The translations under genes and the position numbers were made by a program. Below, piece after piece: positions 7,501 to 14,069 of a stretch of 14,069 bases of DNA. Each line of letters starts with the position of its first letter. Positions within the stretch are counted from its first letter, which is position 1. Under the pieces are notes generated by a model that was not told the DNA's origin, did not search any database, and saw nothing but the letters and a program-made list of their open reading frames with translations. The stretch lies in assembly GCA_000310025.1 (NCBI GenBank), contig FN648968.1, forward strand, positions 2,490 to 16,558, read 5' to 3'. The DNA is from Ectocarpus siliculosus. Its lineage: Eukaryota; Sar; Phaeophyceae; Ectocarpales; Ectocarpaceae.

Positions 7501-10226
7501 GTTCAAAACTACAGCCCTCCTTCCAAGCGTTCCTCACCGCCTGGAACGACTTCGAGCAGTACGTCTCCATGTATGCCTGAGAGGGGCCAGATAGAAGGGT
7601 GCCGCTCCCCACCACCCCCAACTTCGGGAACACTCCTGAGCCCTTGTGCATCGCTGCGAACACGTTCCAGCACGTGTGCCTCTGTCTCTGCTTGAAGTCG
7701 TATGCCTGCAAGAATAACACATCAATAGACCATAATGCAAAGTAAAACCGAAACTCCAAGCAGAGGCCATCGTTGTACGCAAACCATATGATTTTTTTTT
7801 CTGGAGTAGCATCTGGAGTTGCATCGGGAAAGCACTTTCAATATAAACCCCGATCCTAGTTTTGCCGAGTTTATAGGTCTACTCTCCGTTCTGCACTTGT
7901 AAGATATTATTTATTTGACCGCAGGTATACAGGGCACAACAAACACCCCCTAGCGTACCTCCTTCGCTTGACGGTGCAAAGCCGCTACAGGCTGCGCTCC
8001 TGTCACAGTGAGGTCGAGAAGGGCATGATCGGCGCCACCCTTACCGAAGCACTCGAAGTCGTACTTCGCTTGGACAGCCGCCGGAAGAAGTCTCATGTAA
8101 CTTCGTGGGCGACAGAGCAGCGATACCGGGAACAATCGAAACGGTCAGGAATGTTGACGGCACGTGCGAGAATTGTAATAAACAACCAGCTGGACAAACA
8201 ATAGCCCGAAAGGGAGATGCCCCATTGCCATCAACGGCCAATTTATGCGGCACGAGAGAATCACACCTCTGGTCCGAAATCGTGAAAGACACGCCTCCCT
8301 TGAGCAGAGTCTTGACAAGACTCATACATCCTTCCCACTTGATATCACCCCTGCGTAACGCCGCCTTCACAGCGTCGGGTGCACTGTCCACGCTATCCGC
8401 TCCCTTCTTCTTGGCTTGCACCCTCGCCTCCCCACCGTCGTCTCGCCGTTTCATGGCTGCAATCGTGGCGTCCGTTACAGCTCGGCACTCCGGCCCCAAG
8501 CATCGGTGGCGGGCTGAGCAAATGAGCAAATTCTCGCCAGACATGCTGTGAACCGCTCGGATCTGATAGATGTAGAAACGCCGCGAACAGAAACACCTTA
8601 ACATCAGGTGATTGGCATGCGCCCACCGCGTAAAAATAAAGCAATACACAGAAGACATGCCCACCATATTTGCACAGCAGCAACACACAGGGAAATACCA
8701 AGACATTCTTAAGACGTCTGCTATTGCACAGCAGCAACTAGCAGGGAAATGCCAACACTCGTCCTCACGTCGCTCCACGAAGCCCAACTCGTGTGGGCGT
8801 TGCTCCGGCAGGTCGGGCAAATCAACCGTGCGCCAACCACCCGGTCACCCCGAATGACTTGAAATTCTTTCGATGCCAATAGGGCTTGTCTGTCGAAAAC
8901 CTGAACATTCAGCGGTAGGAAGGAGCAAAATGTAGAATCATCGCGAGTGCTGTTTACATTATACTTAGACACATATTCCCAGATAGGCAGAGATGCGTGG
9001 TTTTGGGGGGCGCTTTCATTCATCAACAGCGAGGCTCTCATCATCGTACTTGTATACTTCATACAGCAGGAACGTTCGTTGCACACACGACACACACGTC
9101 GCTGGAACCTCTGTCCCTTGACTGTTGGAGCCGCGTACTCGTTCGAAATCCTACTAAACCCCGGGGACAACACTTCGTCGTACAAATCACCGGGTTGTAC
9201 TCTATGGGGGTGTCTCTTATCTCATGTGGGTGTATGATCTTGTGTCGTACTCCCGACTACTGCCGTACTGCTGTCGAGACTAGAGAAGCCTCCACGTGCA
9301 GGCATACAAAACTATGTTCTTCCGACTATTACGACTACTGTTTCGTGCAAATCACCTCAGGCATGACGAACACGACAGTTCCGGTCACCAGGTGGTGTAT
9401 CCGCGCAAGTTCCTTGGACTCCGCCGTCCAGTCACCATCCCCTTTGGACCGCATAGCACGTATCCCCGAATCCTCCAGACGCATGTACGCCCCAGGCCAT
9501 TTGGATTGATCCTTCCAAGCGTCTCCCCATTTCCCGGAGTCCGACAGTGACCCATCCTTCGTCAGCCTCGGCATCCCTTTCCTGAGCGGATGCACAACCT
9601 TCGCCACCGCCTCCCTAACCGCTTTATCCGTGAGCTCCGTGTGCCGCTGTGTTCGGGGCGACAACACCCGTGGAGCATCGGCACTCTCCTTCGTGGGGCA
9701 GGACTGCCCGTTTGAAAAACAAGTCCGATAGCCTCTTTAGCTGAACCTCTGCCCCTCCTGGGCGAGGAAAAGTGGCGACCAAGGGAACCTGGTCAATGTC
9801 AGCACCCGCACCGCTCGTCCTGCTTGCGGAACGTGAGCCGGGTTCAGCCGCGGAAGACGCACCCGCTGCTGCCCCTGCAGTCAGCGGCCGCGCTACCCGG
9901 CCTCCGCTCGTGCTTTCCATGATTTCAGGCCAGTGCGCTGCGCAATACTGCTCGAAGTGCTTATGATCGTACGTACGGCTTGCCCTCAATTGGCCTGCTG
10001 CATGCCACGCTCCACTGTAGCCTCTGTCACTCCCGTCTGTCCCCTCCGTGCACCCGCTGCGTTCGGCGTACGCGCACTTGAAACAAACCTCTGCGGGCTT
10101 CAAGGCATACAAGGCGGCGTACCCTTTTCTCTGCCTCGGTTTTCGCGGTCCGAGGAGCCGTCTTCGGCCATGAGCACCAGGAGCATTGCCATTGGTCGCG
10201 GCGAGAGGGATAGATGGATCTGCCAT
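3828..10226 (-). CDS. Multi-exon DDE (RNase H-fold) transposase
   Basis: The predicted protein has 1294 residues and should cut and move DNA in the nucleus. Exons, in transcription order, are 10226-9789, 9703-9356, 8900-8769, 8562-8267, 8100-7959, 7705-7538, 7379-7180, 6973-6758, 6528-6286, 6195-5962, 5781-5556, 5399-5246, 5138-4812 and 4588-3828. All 13 introns (85-455 nt) are GT-AG. Phases agree at every join, the total is 3885 nt and there is no internal stop. Seen in the protein: basic segment at 21-34; Cys/His cluster at 48-98; zinc-ribbon cysteines C290, C293, C327 and C332; catalytic-type residues D529 (SVDATFR), D595 (VFADTCC) and E802 (GTGANEAAH); Ala/Gly linker; SAP-like C-terminus. 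The pattern recalls MULE/KDZ-like DDE families, but I cannot assign one. The start is the first ATG of its frame; an in-frame TGA lies upstream near 10390. Donors of introns 1, 12 and 13 (GTTCCC, GTTCGT, GTGCTT) are weak, so those joins are the least sure. A domesticated host gene is an alternative. Confidence 0.85.
4017..4091. repeat. GCC/CCCCCG simple repeat inside exon 14
   Basis: The plus strand is a run of CCCCCG/CCGCCG units. On the coding (minus) strand it gives an Ala/Gly tract of roughly 25 residues between the folded-looking block and the SAP-like end. It stays in frame, so it probably acts as a flexible linker and is expected to vary in length between copies. Confidence 0.85.
4618..4756. 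repeat. Direct repeat within intron 13
   Basis: Two copies of a purine-rich unit ending GGTGGGAGGGCATGCCGAAT lie about 80 bp apart, the first ending near 4662 and the second near 4748. They are separated by a GTGAGGCGTGGCGGCGTGAGG segment. Both lie wholly inside the last intron (4589-4811), on whose sense strand they form pyrimidine-rich blocks upstream of the 3' splice site. They keep an open frame through the intron, which makes the unspliced reading frame look longer than the exon. Confidence 0.8.
5556..7379 (-). other. DDE catalytic core of the transposase (exons 7-11)
   Basis: Exon 7 gives strand 1 with SVDATFR (D529), then VFLLGEFGHIIGWA, which fits strands 2-3 of an RNase H fold. Exon 8 gives VKVFADTCC (D595) followed by LFHKVQII, the D-x(n)-H-x-VQ pattern seen after the second Asp in eukaryotic DDE families. 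Exon 10 gives GTGANEAAH (E802), the usual G-(T)-(N)-x-E-x2-H context of the third acid. The D-D spacing is 66 residues and the D-E spacing is 207 residues, which leaves room for a helical insertion between the second Asp and the Glu. Exon 11 continues as helices (WLWIHEHNRTCDENRG). Confidence 0.8.
8267..8900 (-). other. Split zinc-ribbon region of the transposase (exons 3-4)
   Basis: Exon 3 (8900-8769) contains LICPTC, and exon 4 (8562-8267) contains RHRCLGPEC. Joined across intron 3 they give a C-x2-C then C-x4-C arrangement (C290, C293, C327, C332). The ISARxRxC-like strand before the second pair is typical of zinc ribbons placed before DDE catalytic domains. Exon 4 then carries a Lys/Arg-rich segment (MKRRDD and AKKKGAD) that may add nuclear targeting or DNA contacts. 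Splitting the metal site between exons shows that correct splicing is needed for function. Confidence 0.7.
8671..8756. repeat. 54-bp direct repeat within intron 3
   Basis: TGCACAGCAGCAACACACAG followed by GGAAATACCA starts at 8671. TGCACAGCAGCAACTAGCAG followed by GGAAATGCCA starts at 8725. Both copies lie in intron 3 (8563-8768) close to its 5' splice site. Confidence 0.8.
9789..10226 (-). other. Transposase exon 1: basic and Cys/His-bearing N-terminus
   Basis: Residues 1-146. A basic stretch at 21-34 (RRRLLGPRKPRQRK) would serve as a nuclear localisation signal. CFKC at 48-51 and C59 are followed by H75, H88, H90, C95 and H98, which could bind zinc, although the spacing fits no classical finger I know. 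The end of the exon is Ala/Ser/Gly-rich. The splice after DIDQ at 9789 is the phase-compatible choice I prefer. A second phase-compatible GT lies at 9746 and would shorten the first intron to about 43 nt. Confidence 0.6.
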
Positions 10227-10598
10227 GTTCGTTACACTCCTGGCGTGCTCGGTCTGATCATAACCGTGGTCGTTTGTGTCGTATGTGTCCTGGTGCTGAT
10301 CGCTGTCTTGGCCCCCATTATTTGAAAAAGTGCGGTGGAAAAAAGTGTTCCACGCGGCGGAACACGTGGTGGAACAGCAGGTTTTTGGTCAAACTTCACT
10401 TGGTTTTATTGTCACGCCCCCAGCTATAATTTTAGCCCAAATCCCCCGCCTATGATTGGCTGGCCCTCCCCAGCGCGAGCCCTTTTGGGCGCGAGATGTT
10501 AGGGTCCCTTCAGATGTAGGATATCGTACACCATAATCTGTTGCCAGCAGCCAACATGGTATTATAGAGTAGTAGCAGCTAAATATATTTGTATACAG
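10227..10598. promoter_or_regulatory. Presumed 5' flank of the transposase gene
   Basis: This DNA lies upstream of the minus-strand start codon and contains no coding region I recognise. The transposase frame stays open upstream of its ATG until a TGA near 10390, without another ATG. Visible elements are the GTGTTCC/GGAACAC palindrome (10345-10365), an A/T-rich patch TATAATTTTAG near 10425-10435 and two GCGCGAG direct repeats at about 10473-10495. The promoter role comes only from position; no start site can be read. Confidence 0.35.
10345..10376. repeat. GTGTTCC/GGAACAC palindrome plus GGTGGAACA
   Basis: GTGTTCC (10345-10351) and GGAACAC (10359-10365) are perfect 7-bp arms around ACGCGGC. 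GTTCCAC (10347-10353) also pairs with GTGGAAC (10369-10375), so two alternative hairpins are possible. The cluster lies about 120 bp upstream of the transposase ATG and shares GGTGGAACA, in inverted orientation, with 2520-2528. It is a candidate transposase-binding or promoter-regulatory site. Confidence 0.55.
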
Positions 10599-10619
10599 CA
10601 GCAGCAAGCAGCAGCACAG
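10599..10619. repeat. CAG/CAAG microsatellite
   Basis: A short run CAGCAGCAGCAAGCAGCAGCA of the same type as the one at 2289-2335. Confidence 0.8.
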
Positions 10620-10738
10620 GACTACCTGTCAAAATGTCTACCCTCTCCTCCAAGCGTCATAGATAGGCGCACACATAACCTACGGCAAGTGCAGTTGCTG
10701 CATGTGCGTCTCGCCCTGTGTGTATGTATGTATGTGTA

Positions 10739-10858
<120 letters not shown>

Positions 10859-11200
10859 CCTCGAATTCGTGTCATCATGCTGTGTCATCATGCTGTCGCT
10901 CTCGACACGCAGGAATCAAACTGCTGCGGGGGCACGGAAACCATGCATACCCGCCTTTTACATATTCTTCATTCGTAGGGGGGGGGGGGAATCCAAATTC
11001 AAACCGTCTGCCGGACCGCACCACACCAGTGGCAGCCGTGCTTTGTCCCCACCAGGCAACAATCTTCTACCTGCCCGGCCTGCCCGGCCGCTCCCTGCTG
11101 CCGCGGACGCTCGTGCGTAGCCGACTTTAGGTATCATCGCTGCTCGGCTATGCTGCTGTTCCTCTTCTTGCAACTCTTCGGCAAGTAGCTTCTTGATGCC
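10859..11200. other. Gene-free spacer with 11-G tract
   Basis: TCATCATGCTGTG is nearly duplicated at about 10872-10895. An uninterrupted run of 11 G lies at 10979-10989. The frames open here on either strand show no recognisable domain. This stretch could hold 5' exons of the OTU-like remnant that follows, but I cannot define any. Confidence 0.45.
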
Positions 11201-11209
11201 GTGAGCTCT

Positions 11210-11495
11210 ATGCCGCAGCCCGCCTCCGTCAACCCGGCGACCTTCCTCGGTGATATCTTGGGTGACTACCGCTACGATGCCTCTATCGGAGAACTTAGCC
11301 TGCAAGAGCGCCTTGCTCTTTTGCTGGACCGAGCTACATTGCAAGGACAGGATCGACACCTGCAGAACAGCAGTATCTGTCCCAGCAACTTCGTCATACC
11401 TAGGGAGCTGCTGAGGACCGTGCCGTGCCGAGGAGACGGCAACTAACTGTGGCTACCATTCTCTCCTCAATGGAGTGTACGTGGACAATAGACAG
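11210..11495 (+). pseudogene. OTU-type cysteine protease fragment, frameshifted
   Basis: The frame from the ATG at 11210 runs through a helical-looking segment (ELSLQERLALLLDRA) to VPCRGDGN, then meets TAA at 11444. The bases AACTAACT at 11441-11448 are a 4-bp tandem duplication. Reading on in the frame that one AACT copy would leave gives CGYHSLLNGVYVDNRQ, ending at a GT donor (CAG|GTGCGC, 11495). Asp-Gly-Asn-Cys followed by an aromatic residue, then Ser-Leu, is the catalytic Cys box of OTU proteases, so the duplication falls immediately before the nucleophile codon (TGT, 11448-11450). The rest of an OTU domain, including the catalytic His, is not visible. The family call rests on this one motif. 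OTU domains occur in some Helitron-like elements, and a PIF1-like helicase piece follows on the same strand. Confidence 0.6.
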
Positions 11496-11911
11496 GTGCG
11501 CCAATGTCCTTTGCGCTCGTGCATAAATGCTCCGATTTGATGTACTTTCTGATAGCATGTTTGACATATCTCTACTTCTGTATAATTGCACATGTCGGAA
11601 CATACAGCACGCAAAATTATGTACATTGTGGCATGTTTCACATGAAGAACATACAAACACACGGCTGCTGTAGACTATGCATGCAAAAAATCAAATTCAA
11701 ACCCATCTCCATGGCATGTCTCTCATATGCATACATACAGCAGGCGGTGTGTGTGTCATGTCTGCGTGCAAAACTTACACCAGTCTGTGTGTCATATCTG
11801 TGTCCAACCCTTGGCCACTTCCTACAGTAGCTGTCTCACATGTGCCTCGACTGCTGTGCAATTGATATGTATGCATCTAGGTGTCTTATGTACCTGTGGT
11901 CATATCCTATG
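11496..11911. other. Intron-like or deleted stretch between the OTU and helicase pieces
   Basis: A/T-richer DNA with many TGT/CAT and CATAC words, and weak direct repeats such as GTGTGTCATGTCTGCGTG and GTGTGTCATATCTGTGTC near 11750-11800. It begins at a plausible splice donor (11496). The missing remainder of an OTU domain and the helicase ATP-binding half (Walker A and B) are not found here in any frame, so the original coding sequence has probably been deleted. Confidence 0.4.
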
Positions 11912-12824
11912 TGACTTGCCTGACACCCTCGTCCTCCACGAAGGACTCAAGGTGAGATGAATGGAATATTCGGCGTCCTTGACAACGTGTTTCAGCACTG
12001 CTACCTCGCAACTTGCTCTCCCTCCTACTAATTAGTCTCTTCCCGAAGCCGACTCTCAAACACCGACCCTTCCCTCCCTCCGCATCTCTTCACGCAGATT
12101 GTCATCACCAATAACGTCGACCAACAGCGTGGGATCGTCAACGCAACTTGTGGTCTCGTCAGGCGCTGGGAAGACACAGCGGCTTCCTTGGAGGCAGAGG
12201 TTCAAGAGCAAGACGTAGACCACAAACGCCCGGCGTGGGTCGAGGTTGAGCTTACGACGGGCAAGGGGAAGGACCACACCGTCAAAATACAGCCTTTCGA
12301 GGACAAAAGGGTTTGGGTGCCCTACTGTAGGGGGGTAGCGGTAAGCGGCGCCTACATCGTTAAGCAGTGGCCTTTCATGGTCGCTGCTTGTATGACCGTT
12401 CACAGAGTGCAAGGTGTAGGGTTCGAAAGGGTGGCCGTGTGGATTCCTTCTTGGGGGGTTCTTCGCCCAGGGGCAGGGGTACACAGCCGTCTCCAGATGG
12501 AAAACTCTCGGCGGGCCATTCCTCGTCTTGCCAGACGATGTCTTGCAGGTCAGAGAGTTAGCGAGGGAGTTCCTACAGGAGGCTTTCCAACCGCCCATTT
12601 ATGCAATCAACGCTCTCGCCGACATGCGACAAAAAGCGCCGGCGACAGTTACGTTTGACGTAAGGGGTAGGGGAGTTGCGTACGCTACCCTCTGGGATGA
12701 AAGACAGACGTACAATGCCCCAGGCGAGTGGATGGGTGTGTGGCCTGGGGTACAGTACAACGGTTCGGGTGCGGCAAGACGTATCGAGGGGGAGTATGCA
12801 CTTGCGGAGCGTTCGAACGATTAA
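11912..12824 (+). pseudogene. PIF1/RecD-like SF1B helicase, C-terminal part, frameshifted
   Basis: Two exons are readable. The first ends LPDTLVLHEGLK at 11951; its 5' edge is uncertain. A GT-AG intron (11952-12097, GTGAGATG to CACGCAG) joins it in phase 0 to 12098, giving IVITNNVDQQRGIVNATCG. This is the G-L-x-V-x-x-T-x-N-x-D-x3-G-x-VN-x-T block that precedes the last motifs of PIF1-like helicases. MTVHRVQGVGFERV (about 12391-12432) matches the T-x-H/N-x-x-QG motif. FFAQGQGYTAVSR (12459-12497) matches the final motif (GQ-x-Y-x-A-x-SR). The two lie in different frames: a run of six G at 12453-12458 has one base too many. The second frame runs to a stop at 12822. The ATPase half with Walker A is absent. 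Family members unwind DNA or DNA/RNA; this copy cannot be active as it stands. Confidence 0.82.
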
Positions 12825-12952
12825 TCCTCTTGTCCCATACAGCCAAGTGTCAACGAGCGAAGAGAGCCACACCAGTGAACAAAGCGATTTCCTCGAGAGG
12901 GGGAAACATACATTGCCTGCGCACGAACTCCCGTTGAGTACATGCACGTCGG

Positions 12953-13149
12953 CCCGCACTGGGACCGCACACTGCACCACGCCCGAAATACCGTTAAGTG
13001 CAGCGAGTCGACCCGCACTGGGACCGCACACTGCAACACGCCCGAAATACCGTTAAGTGCCTTCGAGCGAAGCGAGTCGACCCGCACTGGGACCGCACGC
13101 TACGACACGCCCAAAATACCGTGAAGTGTCTTCGAGCGAAGCGAGTTAC
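12953..13149. repeat. Tandem repeat, 59 and 69 bp units
   Basis: Three units start with CCCGCACTGGGACCGCAC at 12953, 13012 and 13081. Each continues with a CACGCCC(G/A)AAATACCGT(T/G)AAGTG core. The second and third units carry an extra CTTCGAGCGAAGCGAGT tail that the first has only in part (AGCGAGT), which explains the 59 versus 69 bp spacing. A degenerate upstream relative (GAACTCCCGTTGAGTACATG) lies at about 12925-12944. The 59-bp step is not a multiple of three, so this is not a coding repeat. Confidence 0.92.
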
Positions 13150-13729
13150 GATGACACACTCGCATTAACTCCACACCCACCCATTATATCAACAACACAC
13201 CCAACCAGTCTATGAATTTTTCAATCTTGGTATAGTCAGTGCGAGAAAGTGCAGAAAACGGTCCGGCGCTGGAGCGTGCGATAAACTAATGGTTGGATCT
13301 ACTGGTAGGCGGTCCCCACGAATAGGTTGTTTGCGGATTGGTCTCAGGTCTTGGTCTTTGAAGTCGGAAGCAAGTCCAAAACCAAGACCGGAATTGTGTT
13401 TCAAAAGTGGAAGGTTGTGTTGTTGTGTTGTACAACCTACAGCCTGGTGTTTTGTCAGAACGGTTAGAAAGATCAAAGGGGGCACCGTAGGTAAGAGAGA
13501 ATTGATAGATAGGTACTGTAGGCATGTGTAACGGAAAGAAAAGAAAAAGAAAGAGATGCACCTTGCTCACAACAGAAGAAACATCTGAACGGAAGAAAGA
13601 GCAAGACAACAAACAAACAAGAGGAGGAGGAGTAGAAGAGAGACAGAGGAGGAAGAAGAAGGAAGCGAGTGTACGGAAGGGAGGAGACAGACAGAGAAAG
13701 AGAGCAAGAGCATCGTCGGTTCGTTTTCA
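13150..13729. other. Gene-free spacer, purine-rich in its second half
   Basis: GGTCTTGGT (13347-13355) and ACCAAGACC (13381-13389) form a 9-bp inverted repeat. From about 13530 to 13710 the plus strand is almost all A and G (GAAAGAAAAGAAAAAG, GAGGAGGAGG, GGAAGAAGAAGG). Reading frames here are Lys/Arg/Glu-rich or Ser/Leu/Phe-rich by composition. No gene recognised. Confidence 0.5.
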
Positions 13730-14069
13730 CTTCCCGAAAAATGCCATTTTTATTATCGTGTCGCCGCGCAACGGCCGGGTCTTGGAGGTAGAACTCTCTC
13801 CCTCCTTCCCGGCCCTTAGCCTACTAAGGAATCCACACGCTTCCTTAAGTAATAAGAACCAGGCTGACCACATTCCGCTGGTAGCCCAGCTTGGACACAA
13901 ACCTCCATGCCTTTCCATGCTCTGCTCAAGCCTTCGCTTTTTGCCCGAGCACGCTTACCTCGGCTTACCGGTCGTTCCATGTCCTGCCCTTTGGCCAGAG
14001 ACACGCTTACCTTGACCACACCCTTCGCATTATTCAGCCTTTCCATGCCCTGCTCAAGCCTAGAACATG
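13730..14069. other. Right-edge region with repeated TTTCCATGC-CTGCTCAAGCC motif
   Basis: CCTTTCCATGCTCTGCTCAAGCCT at about 13911-13934 recurs as CCTTTCCATGCCCTGCTCAAGCCT at about 14038-14061. GCACGCTTACC and ACACGCTTACC lie between them. This looks like a tandem unit of about 127 bp cut by the window edge. Open frames on both strands cross it. A short plus-strand segment encodes IFIIVSPRNGRVLEVE just before a GT (about 13747-13794), but nothing else supports an exon. Confidence 0.45.

Larger units (their letters stand above)
2443..10512 (-). mobile_element. Putative DDE-type DNA transposon
   Basis: The span is inferred from the transposase gene it contains and from possible degenerate inverted termini. 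On the left, moving inwards, the plus strand shows TGAAGGACCCC (2443-2453), TGGGGAGGG (2458-2466), GCTGGGGG (2480-2487) and TGTTCCACC (2520-2528). On the right, moving outwards, it shows the reverse complements or close variants: GGTGGAACA (10368-10376), CCCCCAGC (10417-10424), CCCTCCCCA (10464-10472) and GGGTCCCTTCA (10502-10512). Order and orientation fit inverted ends, but the spacing differs (about 86 versus 145 bp) and most intervening bases do not align. I could not find a target-site duplication. The transposase gene itself is well supported; these outer limits are tentative. Confidence 0.35.

Noticed and set aside
8041-8820. A 259-codon minus-strand open frame taken as one gene
   Set aside because: Only 8562-8267 reads as coding in that frame (zinc-ribbon half). 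The rest falls in introns 3 and 4, and exon 5 uses another frame.
8903-9185. Extra Cys-rich exon (RVCRVCNERSC) within intron 2
   Set aside because: It has no clean donor in phase before the exon 3 acceptor, whereas exon 2 joins exon 3 directly in phase 0. It may still be an alternative exon, but I have no support for it.
12942-13124. Repeat peptide frame (TRTGTAHC-TPEIPLSA)
   Set aside because: Encoded by the 59/69-bp tandem array, whose 59-bp step breaks frame between units.
13524-14015. A 163-codon plus-strand open frame
   Set aside because: Its first half is purine-rich simple sequence (Lys/Arg/Glu-rich) and its second half crosses the right-edge repeat. Only a 16-residue stretch looks interesting, and that is listed as a weak finding.

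Overview
The window looks like nuclear DNA of an intron-rich eukaryote. GT-AG introns can be read directly, and simple repeats (CT and CAG runs, C-rich minisatellites) fill the intergenic DNA. There are no bacterial-style operons or ribosome binding sites. The mix of CAG/CT microsatellites, moderately high GC and many short introns would suit a stramenopile, such as a brown alga. That lineage call is inference only.

Layout. Bases 1-2440 are repeat-rich and show no credible gene: a 51-bp minisatellite (162-454), C-rich DNA with a diverged tandem duplication (about 1054-1450), a short CT run and a CAG run. Bases about 2443-10512 may be one DNA transposon of about 8.1 kb. Its centre is a minus-strand gene (10226 down to 3828) that I resolve into 14 exons. 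The exons keep phase at every junction, sum to 3885 nt and encode a predicted 1294-residue protein without an internal stop. The protein has a basic, Cys/His-bearing N-terminus, a four-cysteine zinc ribbon whose two halves lie in different exons, an RNase H-like DDE transposase core (D529, D595, E802) and a long C-terminal extension ending in a SAP-like segment. G-rich motifs in matching order and inverted orientation flank the gene and may be degenerate terminal inverted repeats.

Bases 10513-11200 hold a CAG run, a long CT microsatellite, an 11-G tract and undefined DNA. Bases about 11201-12824 on the plus strand hold remains of a second element: the start of an OTU-type cysteine protease domain, broken by a 4-bp duplication just before its catalytic Cys codon, then the C-terminal part of a PIF1/RecD-like SF1B helicase with one intron and a one-base frameshift in a G run. 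OTU plus PIF1-like helicase suggests a decayed Helitron-like element or a related mobile gene.

Bases 12825-14069 hold a 59-69 bp tandem repeat, purine-rich DNA and a repeated motif at the right edge, with no gene I can defend. The window therefore reads as nested or adjacent mobile-element DNA: one apparently intact, intron-rich transposase gene and one broken replicative-type element, set in simple repeats.
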